DNA from: Tritrichomonas foetus
Taxonomy: Eukaryota > Parabasalia > Tritrichomonadida > Tritrichomonadidae
Length of the DNA stretch: 64,000 nt
Assembly: GCA_001839685.1 (NCBI GenBank)
Contig: MLAK01001370.1
Location: forward strand, 62,001-126,000
Direction of reading: 5' to 3'
The position numbers were made by a program, and so were the translations under genes. The number at the start of each line of letters is the position of its first letter. Position 1 is the stretch's first letter. Below the pieces are notes generated by a model. It did no database searches. It was not told the origin of the DNA and saw only the letters and a list, made by a program, of their open reading frames with translations. Shown piece after piece: positions 48,214-58,130 of the stretch.

Positions 48214-49581
48214 ATGAATTCTCAAGACGCAACATTCATCGTGACATATGTTGATGACCAATCGAAAGACCGCCGCGGAACATTAAAAGTCCAACACACA
48301 AACGGAAACATCACTTTTTCATTTTATGGAAGCGATAAACATCCTCTCCCAACAATCCCAGATAACGTTTGTAATCTCTCAGATTTCACTGTTTTTGACA
48401 TTTCCACAAAGAATCCGCTTTCAATTTCATTTTCTGGACCAAATTCGCAAACACAATTTTCTTTCATCAAAACCGACGATAAAACTCGCTTTATGGAATT
48501 TATTGGAACAAAAGTTCGAGTCATCCACTCTGACTTGAATCCATCATTGTTCCTTTTAGAATCCATCGATTTTGGAGAATCTGCGTTTTGTACTACAATT
48601 TTGCCAAATGCGACTTCATTCAAACAGCCAAAAAGAATTTCGCTTGAAAACTACAAAAACTTTACATCAAAGAGAGATCTCGAATTAGTCCATATCACAA
48701 AAGATTGTTTCCATACAGACAAGCTATATAATGCCAATATTGATGATAATGTTCTCTTTGATGCCATTAAAAGCCTTCTCACACGCGAGCGAACAAGTGA
48801 TGATGCATCATATGACCAAGTTAAGAAACAATGGAAATCAATCATTCCTCGTCAATTTTCAAACCATAAAAACCTTCAAGATCTCATCCGCAGGCTTGAA
48901 GCTGACGTTAATGCCCATGAAAGTCTCTTTTCAAAATATGAAAATCCAAAGCGAATAATGAAAATTGCATTCAATGTTCTTCTATCTTACTCAATTTATA
49001 ATTGGGATGGTGCACTTTATTATGATGGTTTAATTGACCTTTTATTCCCATTTATTGATGCCTTTATTACTCAGCACGGCTCGAGTTTCGATGATGAAAC
49101 ATGCGAATCTGAAATTTTCACAGTATTCGACGTTTTCTATGAAGAAAATAGCTTTAGTGAACTTAAAAAACCAGCCAAGCAAGGTTTCATTAAGATTATA
49201 TTACCGGAAGTCGGCAAAAAACTCGAAAACGTTTTCACAGAACTCCTTAACCTTCTCTATCAGAAACATGTTCATAGCTTAGACTTCTTGCGCGATGATT
49301 TAAGTCGCTGGTTCGTGGATGTCTTTAATACAGTTGATATCCAACGTCTGTGGATTTCAATACTTGCTTTTAAGAATCTCCAGGAATTTTTTGAAAGCTT
49401 TCTGATTGCGCTTTTGTTCTTCGTATCTCCTGAGTTAAATGAATTGAATCCATTGTCGTTTGAAGAATTTGTTGAGAGATTTAATGAGGTGAAGAAGGGA
49501 GCTGATCTTAAAACACTGCTAGACAACACACTACAAATCCATGAAATGATTCGTGACTCACCACCACCAGCAGAACAATAA
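48214..49581 (+). CDS. TBC (Rab-GAP fold) protein lacking both catalytic fingers
   Basis: 455 residues from the ATG at 48214, which follows a TCAATAA motif; an ATG at 48115 would add 33 hydrophobic residues. The N-terminal 170 residues are beta-rich (PH/Rab-binding-like, as in Gyp7/TBC1D15). The TBC domain spans about 200-420: QWKSIIPRQF, LIRRLEADVNAHESLF, NVLLSYSIYNWDGALYYDGL, FLRDDLSRWFVDVF, LWISILAFKNLQEFFES. In active TBC GAPs the motifs are IxxDxxR and YxQ; here they read LEADVNA (Arg lost) and YYDG (Gln lost). It should therefore bind Rab without classical GAP activity. TAAA stop. Confidence 0.85.
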   Translation: MNSQDATFIVTYVDDQSKDRRGTLKVQHTNGNITFSFYGSDKHPLPTIPDNVCNLSDFTVFDISTKNPLSISFSGPNSQTQFSFIKTDDKTRFMEFIGTKVRVIHSDLNPSLFLLESIDFGESAFCTTILPNATSFKQPKRISLENYKNFTSKRDLELVHITKDCFHTDKLYNANIDDNVLFDAIKSLLTRERTSDDASYDQVKKQWKSIIPRQFSNHKNLQDLIRRLEADVNAHESLFSKYENPKRIMKIAFNVLLSYSIYNWDGALYYDGLIDLLFPFIDAFITQHGSSFDDETCESEIFTVFDVFYEENSFSELKKPAKQGFIKIILPEVGKKLENVFTELLNLLYQKHVHSLDFLRDDLSRWFVDVFNTVDIQRLWISILAFKNLQEFFESFLIALLFFVSPELNELNPLSFEEFVERFNEVKKGADLKTLLDNTLQIHEMIRDSPPPAEQ

Positions 49582-49938
49582 AGTGATGAGCATATTTTAC
49601 TAGTTTTTATTAAAAAGTTTCTCGTGCTGTTAATTTTCATCATCTGACTTTTATTATTTAATCATTCATGAGTTATTCATAATTAAACATTTAAATAAAT
49701 TATTTGGTTTCATTTCATTGATATTTACTTCTACATATATTTAAGAATAGCATGGACCAAACGCGATGAATTAATAATGGAGATTTCATTCTTGAAATTA
49801 TAGAATGAGATCCATAAGCATTCTGGTTTTTAATCAGTAGTGTTTACTGGAGGACATGAATAATTTAGTGAAGGCACAATCAATAGATTATCAGTCATTT
49901 TCGTGAATTGTTATTATAACGGAAAGGATAGAGATGTA
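49582..49938. other. convergent spacer
   Basis: AT-rich, no supported feature. Confidence 0.4.
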
Positions 49939-50430
49939 TTAGGCAGTAGGGAAATGTTCAGAACCAATACAAAATTCTTCTTCTTCATCTATGAATTGAA
50001 CTTGCCCCCATTTTTTATATTTTGATCTTTTGGTCGGTTGTTCCAGCTCTATTTGTTGCCAGACATTTTTTTCACTTTTGGGTATGCGAATAATAATATT
50101 GGTTTGTGTTTCTTCAACACTTATTAATTGGTCATTTATTGGCTTATAGAATTGGATTGATCTACTATGATGTATATCTTTGAAATCGAATTCCATAATC
50201 ATTATTTGGGAATTAGATTTTATTTGAAAGTGACTTATGTTATTTCCATCGTGTGAAATTATGATTAGTACTTCATCACTAGTCTGCTGTATTGAAAAAA
50301 TGTTGTTTTCTTTCGAATCATCAGCATCCATGTTAGTGGAGTGAGGTGTTGTAGTCATTTTGTGTCGGGTCGACATTAACGCATATTGTCTCAGAATATT
50401 AATAACACAATCATTTTCATGACAAATCAT
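49939..50430 (-). CDS. CS/p23-like domain protein
   Basis: 163 residues from the first ATG. The C-terminal 130 read as a beta-sandwich of the CS (p23/Sgt1/NudC) type: NIFSIQQTSDEVLIIIS, QIMIMEFDF, ETQTNIIIRIPKS, NVWQQIELEQP. CS domains act as HSP90 co-chaperones or dynein/HSP90 adaptors. A basic stretch (TKRSKYKKW) and an acidic patch end the protein. The ATG at 50331 (MDADDSKENN) is preceded by TCACT, a good Inr, and may be the true start; the first 33 residues do not look coding. Confidence 0.55.
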   Translation of the reverse strand: MICHENDCVINILRQYALMSTRHKMTTTPHSTNMDADDSKENNIFSIQQTSDEVLIIISHDGNNISHFQIKSNSQIMIMEFDFKDIHHSRSIQFYKPINDQLISVEETQTNIIIRIPKSEKNVWQQIELEQPTKRSKYKKWGQVQFIDEEEEFCIGSEHFPTA

Positions 50431-50578
50431 GAATCATCGACTCAAGAATTCCTTTAAAATGACAAAAAGGAAGAAATCAGTGTCGTCTGAAAATCGGAAA
50501 AATTCTATTATTTAGATCAAGATCTCAAGGAAAATGAAACAGAAATTTGACAAATTATTATAGACAAATTAGTTTATT

Positions 50579-51766
50579 TTATAACATCTGAAACAATTCT
50601 TGGGCCTCAGAGATACCTTTCTTTGAGAAATCATAACAAAATGAATGCAGTTCAATTAGAACATCCCGATTGAATTGAATATTATTCGACTTCAAGAAAG
50701 TCATGAATCTGCAGAAGAACATAACTTTCACTCTCTGTGATTGCTGGTCTTTAATTTTCTGAATGGCCGTTATAGATTGTACTACATAATTTTGAACAAA
50801 ATCATCGTCAACATTCTGATTCAAAATCAAATGTTTTACAACCTCCACTGTCGCCACAGAAATACCTAAGCTTGTAACAAATTGGATTAGGTCGCGTCTG
50901 CTATCAATGGATTTCGAAACATATTCTTTCGCAATATCTGTATTCAAATCAATAAGTGTTTTCAATTTGGAATTTTCAAAGGAAGTTGCCTCAATAACAG
51001 TTGGAAATTTTTTCATTGCATTCAAAACTGATTCGATTTCACTCGGATTTAGTTTTTCTTCTGTTGCCCGTGTCAATAATACAATTGCCGCTTCTTTTGA
51101 ATTCAAAACAATGTTCTGATCAAAGAAAAACGGCGGATTATCTGGCCACGAAATGTATTGCAATTCTGCTTCGCATATAGGCATAACTTCTGGCGGCGAA
51201 CGCGGGAAAATTGGTTCAAAAGGTGTTAATAAAACGTCGCTGGTTAAAAGTTCGATTAATACATCATCGTTTGATAACTCGGAATCTGTTTCAACTCGTT
51301 CGACCAGAAAGCGGGGAAGTTGTTCCACTTCTGGAATTTCCTTCATGTTTGTTTTCGGGGTTGAATTTGGAGCTGAAAAGGCCCCATGGAGAATTTGCGG
51401 GATCGTCAGCGTTCGTAGAAAGTCAAGCGAAGTGTCGCTCAAAATGATCGGAATTAAATCGCAGAGGGACGGACAAAACTGGTTCGGGTTGTGGATATAA
51501 ATCTGATTTATATAGGAAAAAGTGAAGGCGTAGGGATTTTCATTCAACGGAGAATCGTCAAATTCTGAATATATGAGCCACGCTGCAGCAATCTGCTGGT
51601 GGTGGTCAAGCATTGCTTCGGATAAAAGAACCGATAAGCAGGTTAAAATTGAAACGCGTTCTTCGAATGAAAACTCTGTTGAAAATCGAGAATGGATGGT
51701 TGAAACGGGATCCTTCATATTAGAAATGAGGCTGACCGTGCGCTTGGCAGCCTCTCGGGATAACAT
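50579..51766 (-). CDS. CNOT11: CNOT11 (CCR4-NOT subunit) homologue
   Basis: 395 residues. The C-terminal half matches CNOT11 closely: FEPIFPRSPPEVMP, ELQYISWPDNPPFFFD, LGISVATVEVVKHLIL, FVQNYVVQSITAIQKIKD, RVKVMFFCRFMTFLKSN, VLIELHSFCYDFSKKGISEA and the final LFQML. The N-terminal helices (VSILTCLSVLLSEAML, DHHQQIAAAWLIYSEF, SPLNENPYAFTF) fit the CNOT10-binding region. CNOT11 joins CNOT10 on the N-terminus of CNOT1 in the mRNA deadenylation complex. Its presence implies the CNOT10/11 module in this organism. Confidence 0.9.
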   Translation of the reverse strand: MLSREAAKRTVSLISNMKDPVSTIHSRFSTEFSFEERVSILTCLSVLLSEAMLDHHQQIAAAWLIYSEFDDSPLNENPYAFTFSYINQIYIHNPNQFCPSLCDLIPIILSDTSLDFLRTLTIPQILHGAFSAPNSTPKTNMKEIPEVEQLPRFLVERVETDSELSNDDVLIELLTSDVLLTPFEPIFPRSPPEVMPICEAELQYISWPDNPPFFFDQNIVLNSKEAAIVLLTRATEEKLNPSEIESVLNAMKKFPTVIEATSFENSKLKTLIDLNTDIAKEYVSKSIDSRRDLIQFVTSLGISVATVEVVKHLILNQNVDDDFVQNYVVQSITAIQKIKDQQSQRVKVMFFCRFMTFLKSNNIQFNRDVLIELHSFCYDFSKKGISEAQELFQML

Positions 51767-52434
51767 TCGTTGATGAAAATTTTCTTCGGCCGAAAAGAAT
51801 GAATTTAGGTTAAATATTGAATGCTAACCTCTATTTTTTAACCTTAATAAAATTTCTTAACAAGGTGAATGAAATTCATTAAATTCAGTATCTATTGAAT
51901 TTTCAATAAGCTTATAGAATTGATGTAGTCCTGATTCGACAACAGTCTTTCCTAGAGCGAACAGCTCTCAAGATGTTTACATAAATTTAAACATTTCTTG
52001 TTGAATAAAAACTGTTCGGAAAATACATCATAATTAATGTAGATATGATATCGGAAGAGAATTATTAATGAAATAATGGCATTAAATAATCCAAATAATA
52101 AAAACTACATATATAAAATAAGAGTATACATATGATGATATTTAATTATATCACAAAACCGACATTATTTTCATTAATTGAGATTGATCTTTGATTTTGA
52201 TATTTTTATCCAATAATACTCAAATTAAATGAAACAGGTTCACTTTTTGCACGTATTTATCATTAAAGTCTGAAAAAAATCATTAATTTAAAGATTATTG
52301 ATTGATTTGTGAATTCACAAATTTATATTAAAATCTACATCGAGATAGTATTAAGTTTCTGATTTCACTTGTTGCAGCAACATCAGCAGGTCGTACGCAT
52401 AAACTATTTCAGAAAACCTTATAAAAAAATCCAT
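51767..52434. other. 670-bp AT-rich spacer
   Basis: No supported feature. Confidence 0.4.
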
Positions 52435-53829
52435 TCAACCAATGTGAATGATGAATAAAATATCCTCTTTATTCGGTTTTATATCTTTAGAATTCAAAAG
52501 CATGCAAACAATATCTTTGTTTCCATTTCTAGCTGCAATATGCAATGGTGTTTGATTAATAATGAGGAAACAGCAAATAAAATTTAAAGAAATATAATGA
52601 AGAAAAAGGGAACATCATTAACACTAAAAAAACTGAATTTATGAAAAAGTCAACTCCTCTTGTAGTTCGTGCTAATTCGTTCACTCTTACATATTTTTGT
52701 TTAAGTAGTAGTTTAACAATTTCTGCATTATTGCTTAAGCAAACACAATGAAGGGGTGTATTATAATTAGAACATGAAAAATATTGATATCTTGACTGAT
52801 GGTATTAATTTTTGGATCTTCAAGAAGGATTTTCACAATTTCAATGTTGTTTTCTATACAAGCTAGATGAAGTGGAGTAATATCAAAATAAAAAGAGAAT
52901 CATATCACCAGTCATCTTTGAATTAATATCAATTCTTTTAGATTTAAGCAAGCTTTTTACTGACTCAATATGTCCTAATCTAATTGATGCGTGAAGTGGT
53001 GATAATTTAATCATAGATTTAACGTAATTAATCATAATCAGAATTTTTATATGGGGATTTTCGTCATATTCACCGATTTTAATATTAACATTAGTCATAT
53101 AAAAAGTAGCTAATATCTCTACTATTTCGTAAAAATTATTGATACATGCAATATGAAGTGGGGTAAGATAAATCAAAAGAAGAAATGCTTCCATCAAAAA
53201 TATATAGAGTAAAATTGTGTCGTCATTCTGTACATTCACATTAATATTTTTATGATTTAAAATAGCTTCAACAATAGTTTTATGATTATTCATTACAGCA
53301 TAATGAAGTGGTGTAATTTATAAGATAAAACAACACCAATAAAAGCATTATTCAAAATGTTATAAAAAATAAAGTTTATTCCTACCGCTTGAGATAAAAA
53401 ATAACTTGAATAAAATTACCAAAAACTGTTCGAATATTAATATTAATATTTTCATGGCATAATAATAAATTTACAATTTCAATATTACCATTTTTACAAG
53501 CAATATGCAAAGGAGAAACTTTCTTAGAATATTAGATAAACTTCATAAATTATCATGAAGTATTTCATAAGATTTTGGTTAAAACTCGACAAATGTAAAA
53601 TATAAATTCCTGATAATAAATTTACATCAATTCCCTTTTGTTGAAGAAATATATCAGCAAATTTACAATTTCCATGTTTACAAGAAATATGTAAAGCTGT
53701 CATTTATAAAACAATAATAATTTGGTAATATGATGTTTTTGAATTTATATCTATGAAGTTTTCTTTTAAAAGTAATTTCAATATTTCAGGATTTCCATTC
53801 TTAGCTGCAAAATGAAGTGGATTTTTGTC
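52435..53829 (-). pseudogene. distal ankyrin repeats of the 55238 gene, interrupted at nearly every repeat junction
   Basis: Reading down from 53829 there are nine recognisable ankyrin repeats, each starting with a TPLH-like motif (NPLHFAAKNGN, TALHISCKHGN, SPLHIACKNGN, TPLHYAVMNN, TPLHIACINN, SPLHASIRLGH, TPLHLACIENN, TPLHCVCLSNN, TPLHIAARNGN), the last ending at a TGA at 52435. Each repeat body is open and free of stops. Between the end of one (VN/IN plus a few residues) and the next TPLH lie AT-rich pieces of about 20-110 nt that usually shift frame or add a stop. Only two of these (near 53163-53220 and 53000-53075) keep the frame, giving the open stretch 52883-53293. Conventionally a pseudogene; the regularity makes that doubtful (see findings). 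Confidence 0.6.
52880..52907 (-). repeat. 22-nt junction insertion flanked by 6-bp direct repeat
   Basis: On the minus strand TGATAT begins the insertion and recurs right after it, before TACTCCACTTCAT. Removing one 22-nt unit restores the register from NSKMTG to DITPLH. Confidence 0.5.
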
Positions 53830-55238
53830 AAAAAAGAAATAACACTTTCCAGACTAAAACTCAGAAAACATTGAAAAAATGTCACAGATACTTTATTGTT
53901 GTTAAGATATGGGATTGACTGATACATTCGAATTTTTGTTTGCAGTAACAATTCAACAATACGATAATTACCAGAAGCACATGCGTAATGAAGAGCATTT
54001 GACTTCTTTAAATAGTCTTTTTGATTTTCTATAATCCATTTTATTAATATGACATTTTGGTAAATTACTGCTGTATTAATTAAATTTTCCGAAAAAGCAC
54101 TAATTTTGCGAAAAATAAAATAAAAAGCATCAAAATTAAAAAACTGAATGCAATAATCCAAATGATTTATGTTGAGTGATTGTTGTTTTATTTCTATTAA
54201 CCATTCAAAAATTTCATGATGATGAAATATAATTGCAATTTCAATTACATTTATAAAACTACACTCTCTATGTTCACAAATATGTATAATTTCTGAATTT
54301 CCACCTGCTATAGCATATAGCATTAAACTCGGCGTTTCATAAGCCTTATCAAGAATTAAATACTTGAAACATTTGAGTGATCCACACAACGCTGTATATT
54401 CTAAGAGTTTTATTTGAGTTGAACCAAAGAGTTTTTCATGATCATTAAGCCTTATTTCTTGATTAAAATCAAAACTCCCCGATGATGCATATTGTTGTAA
54501 CTTGTCAATATCATCGTTTTTTATCGAATATTTTAACATATTATCATAACTTTCAGAGATATTTTGATTTTTATCATTAGTTTGATCTATATAGTTATAA
54601 ATCTCTTGAAAATCCAAAACTTTATTTGTTTTGCATTTAACTATTGGCGATAATTTTTTTGTTTGATCAAGGTAGATTTTATATGAAGTCTTCAAATCAG
54701 AAAATCCAAACAGGGAAATCATATTATCAATTTCTGTAAGGAAATCAAAATATTTAATTTTATTTTGGTTAGGCATAGAAAAACATACCGAAAGTAAATG
54801 AAAAAATATTTCATAACTCGTTTGAAGGATTAAAGAAGGAATAGATTTTAAAATATCTTCAATTGATTTTTCAAAGAGAGTTCTTTCAAACTCTTGAAGA
54901 ATTAAGAGTTGTTGGGGAATATGTGACCTTTGAAATTCTGGTATTTCAATTTTTAATTTGTTAATCATTTCCAAATTAAATTTTGAAGGTAAAACAAAAA
55001 TTTCTATTCCTCTAAATAAAAATGACCAATTTCTCAATTCAATATCGGTTGGAATACTTGATATATAAATAGTAATTGAATTAGAATTGGGATTTTTAAC
55101 TAAATAATCTGAAATGATTTTACTAATTGATGAAACAACAATCTTTGAACATGAACATTTATATTTGTTAATGAAAATAATAAAATCATTAGGTGGTGGA
55201 CAAGAAAAATCAGTGGGTATGGTTTGGATAAAACACAT
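53778..55238 (-). CDS. ankyrin-repeat protein (DUF3447-like), N-terminal reading frame
   Basis: 486 codons from the ATG at 55238. Residues 1-200 form a helical/beta head resembling the N-terminus of large trichomonad ankyrin proteins (IEIFVLPSKFNLEMINKL, then IPQQLLILQEFERTLFEKS). Residues about 240-430 are degenerate DUF3447-type ankyrin repeats (LLEYTALCGSLKCFKYLILD, LMLYAIAGGNSEIIHICEH, SNALHYACASGNYRIVELLL). After LNNNK (53892) the frame enters a 62-nt segment (53830-53891, beginning GTATCTGTG), after which the ankyrin register resumes in another frame; the last 35 residues of this frame are therefore probably not native. Divergent from the subtilisin gene with a 159-bp spacer. Confidence 0.7.
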   Translation of the reverse strand: MCFIQTIPTDFSCPPPNDFIIFINKYKCSCSKIVVSSISKIISDYLVKNPNSNSITIYISSIPTDIELRNWSFLFRGIEIFVLPSKFNLEMINKLKIEIPEFQRSHIPQQLLILQEFERTLFEKSIEDILKSIPSLILQTSYEIFFHLLSVCFSMPNQNKIKYFDFLTEIDNMISLFGFSDLKTSYKIYLDQTKKLSPIVKCKTNKVLDFQEIYNYIDQTNDKNQNISESYDNMLKYSIKNDDIDKLQQYASSGSFDFNQEIRLNDHEKLFGSTQIKLLEYTALCGSLKCFKYLILDKAYETPSLMLYAIAGGNSEIIHICEHRECSFINVIEIAIIFHHHEIFEWLIEIKQQSLNINHLDYCIQFFNFDAFYFIFRKISAFSENLINTAVIYQNVILIKWIIENQKDYLKKSNALHYACASGNYRIVELLLQTKIRMYQSIPYLNNNKVSVTFFQCFLSFSLESVISFLTKIHFILQLRMEILKY

Positions 55239-55397
55239 GAAGACAAATTAAAAGACCAAATATATTATTAAAAAGTTTATTCACAAGAATAAATAAACTT
55301 TTGAAAAAATCTATCAAAAAAATTGTGAATGATTTCAAATTGTGGAAAATAAAAATACATCAATTCATTTAAGTCATTCGCATTCTAACTTATAATA

Positions 55398-58088
55398 ATG
55401 TATTTATTTTGGATGTTGTTGACCAGGTTCTTGTTAAAAAATGGAGTGAAGCTTGATTCTTCATTAGAAGGAAAGATTTCAAAGCATGAAAATGCATGGT
55501 ACTATGTATCATCGAAAAATGCAGATATTTATTCATTAGAAAATACAATGAATTCAATAAAATCAGAATATGATCTGATATTGCCAATTCACAATAATTT
55601 AATGTCTATTTTCCTTTCACATGACTCGGCTGAACAATTGAATAATAATGGTTACTGGGTTAAAAAAATCCCATCAAAAGATAAAATTGTTCATGTAGGA
55701 AAAGGGAATACTTATATCGCTTTAACCTCTAACAATTGTTCTACACCAGGTAAAGTTTTATCAAAATCGCATTATACGTCAATATTTCAATATGATGGTA
55801 ATATTGAAATGATTGAAAAAAGTAAATGTATTCGTAGTTTTTCAAGTTTTTCTCAAATTCCCCAATTCCATACTAGATTTCATCGAGGAATGATTTTTAA
55901 CAATTACAATGATTTCGGATTTGAAACAGAGTTACCTTTTTCCAGCAACTCAAAACTATTCAGTAAAAGTTATAGAGGATCTGGTCAAACAATAGCGATT
56001 GTCGATAAAGGGATTGATAAAGATTCATTATTCTTTAAAACCCAAAAAGAACTGCCGAAAATTCGAAAAATTTTTACTTTTGGTGATGAAAAAGATTCGA
56101 CTGATGGACATGGAACTTTTATTGCAGGAGTTGCTGCAGGAAAAAATGAATGTAGTGATAAAATGTCACTTTATAATGGGATAGCATCTGATGCACAGTT
56201 GATTATTGTTGATATACATCATAAAAAGAATGACAATTATTCATGGCCTCATGATTTTCAAGATTTGTTTGAAAAACCTAATCAATTAGGTGCAACTGTT
56301 CATCTAAATACATGGACTACAGATGATCCATTAATATCATCATTGATCGATTTATATGCATACATATATTCGAATATGACAATTATTTTTTCGGCTGAAA
56401 ATGGTATAAATCAATACATAGCAAAGCCAGCAGACTCAAAAAACGTTTTAAGTGTTGGAGAAACAACAGGGAATCCAATAATAAAATATCTGAATGATAC
56501 AACAGGACCAATAGTTGTACATGCTAAAACTACAGGACATTATATATATGGATATTTAGACCCAATTGGCGTATCTTTATATAGTATGGAGTATTTATCC
56601 ACCAACAATAATGACACAAATAGTGTCTATCAAAATTTTGAATTTCGTGATATAAATAATGTTTTAATAGGCGATAAAGAAGGACAGATTGGCACAATAT
56701 TATCTGATGATGATGATCCATTAGATTATATTAATTCATCTGCAATTTTAGTATTTACTTCTGATCCAATTAAAACTAAAATGAATATTCCTATCATTCA
56801 TTTACCATACGACCGTAGGGATTTATTTTTTGATGGCTCAACAGTGTCAATATATCCTTCAAACCATTTTAGTGATAGTGATACAATTCCTCATATGACA
56901 ATCATGAATAATTCCTATAAAACAGAGACTTTGTTTCAAATAAAGCCAGATATTGTTGCACCAGGTGGTCCAATGTTAGGGCCACGATCAGGAAACCACA
57001 AATGTAATATGAGTAGCCTAACAATTAAGCATGGAGCTTCTGTATCTGCTGCTTTAGTTGCTGGAAGTGCTGCCATAATTCAACAATATTATAAAAAGAA
57101 TTATAATATTTCTGCATGTTCATCACTTACTCGAGCTACAATTATTCATTTTTCCCGAGATTTAATTGGCGTTCCAACACCATCAAATAGAAGAGGTTGG
57201 GGAACTCCACAAGTTGATGACATTCTTGATCAGTTTTATTATGTAGATAATAATCAAATATTTCGGGAATCAAAACATGTTTACACAATAGATATTACAT
57301 CGACAGGGATTATCAAAGCAACTCTTGTGTGGAATGATTATCCTCGCGATCCAATGTCGGTTGTTCCTTTGACACAACCATTATATTTAACAATGTCAAA
57401 AGAGTCAACAAAAAATCATCATGTTTTTTCCAATGTAGAATTTGAATCATCAACAGATTGTTTCAATACAGTCCATAGTATTGAAGTTCCAGTATCATTC
57501 AATGAAAAAATTATGATCAATGTATTTTCCAAAAGGTTTGAATTATTCAATAGTGTTAATTACTCTCTCGTGATAAGTGGACAATATTCACAAATAACAA
57601 AAACTGAATCATCTAAAGGAAGCCAATGTCCTAGAAACTGTGAAGGTGAACGTGGTTCAGTATGCAAAAATTTCCAATGTGAATGCCCAACAAATAGAGG
57701 AGGAGAGTTTTGTAATTTCAAAGTAGAAAAAGCAACAATTGGTGATCCTGTCCTTGCTGAGAGAATTGAGAAAAAGCAATGGAAGTTTTATAAAGTTTAC
57801 CCTGAGGAATGGCAAAATGGATCACGCTTAATTATTAACACAGAGCATATGGATAAAAACAATTTTAAAATGTTTGTTAATGTTGGCAAACCTCCATCAT
57901 GGAATGAACATTTATGTTCCAGATATAATTGTCCATGGGGATATGTAAAAACCAAAACACTGTCATTAAAATATGATGAATGGGACTTTGTTACGAAAGA
58001 AAACCAGTTTTATTTTGGAATTGTGTGTATTAATGAATTCCCATCTGATTTTGAAATCAACTTTATACATCGAACAGATAAGAATTAA
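55398..58088 (+). CDS. subtilisin-like serine protease (S8) with EGF-like module
   Basis: 896 residues. A short hydrophobic start (MYLFWMLLTRFLL) may be a signal peptide. Catalytic set in family order: Asp in IAIVDKGID (about 203), His in TDGHGTFIAGVAAG (about 238), oxyanion Asn in SAENG (about 335), Ser in KHGASVSAALVAGSAA (about 548). The Ser loop GASVSA deviates from GTSMA but keeps Ser. A large insertion (about 380-520) lies between Asn and Ser. Near the end is an EGF-like Cys module (CPRNCEGERGSVCKN ... CECPTNRGGEFC, about 744-775), then a beta-rich C-terminus. Likely a secreted or vacuolar protease; no TM anchor seen. It ends 42 bp from the convergent sacsin-like gene. Confidence 0.9.
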   Translation: MYLFWMLLTRFLLKNGVKLDSSLEGKISKHENAWYYVSSKNADIYSLENTMNSIKSEYDLILPIHNNLMSIFLSHDSAEQLNNNGYWVKKIPSKDKIVHVGKGNTYIALTSNNCSTPGKVLSKSHYTSIFQYDGNIEMIEKSKCIRSFSSFSQIPQFHTRFHRGMIFNNYNDFGFETELPFSSNSKLFSKSYRGSGQTIAIVDKGIDKDSLFFKTQKELPKIRKIFTFGDEKDSTDGHGTFIAGVAAGKNECSDKMSLYNGIASDAQLIIVDIHHKKNDNYSWPHDFQDLFEKPNQLGATVHLNTWTTDDPLISSLIDLYAYIYSNMTIIFSAENGINQYIAKPADSKNVLSVGETTGNPIIKYLNDTTGPIVVHAKTTGHYIYGYLDPIGVSLYSMEYLSTNNNDTNSVYQNFEFRDINNVLIGDKEGQIGTILSDDDDPLDYINSSAILVFTSDPIKTKMNIPIIHLPYDRRDLFFDGSTVSIYPSNHFSDSDTIPHMTIMNNSYKTETLFQIKPDIVAPGGPMLGPRSGNHKCNMSSLTIKHGASVSAALVAGSAAIIQQYYKKNYNISACSSLTRATIIHFSRDLIGVPTPSNRRGWGTPQVDDILDQFYYVDNNQIFRESKHVYTIDITSTGIIKATLVWNDYPRDPMSVVPLTQPLYLTMSKESTKNHHVFSNVEFESSTDCFNTVHSIEVPVSFNEKIMINVFSKRFELFNSVNYSLVISGQYSQITKTESSKGSQCPRNCEGERGSVCKNFQCECPTNRGGEFCNFKVEKATIGDPVLAERIEKKQWKFYKVYPEEWQNGSRLIINTEHMDKNNFKMFVNVGKPPSWNEHLCSRYNCPWGYVKTKTLSLKYDEWDFVTKENQFYFGIVCINEFPSDFEINFIHRTDKN

Positions 58089-58130
58089 TAGAAATACAAA
58101 AACATTATAGATATGATATAAATATTAGAT

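Noticed and set aside
53521..53560. TCTAATATTCTAAG at one ankyrin junction as branch point plus AG
   Set aside because: Suggestive at one junction only; the other junctions do not show it, so I do not call it a splice site.
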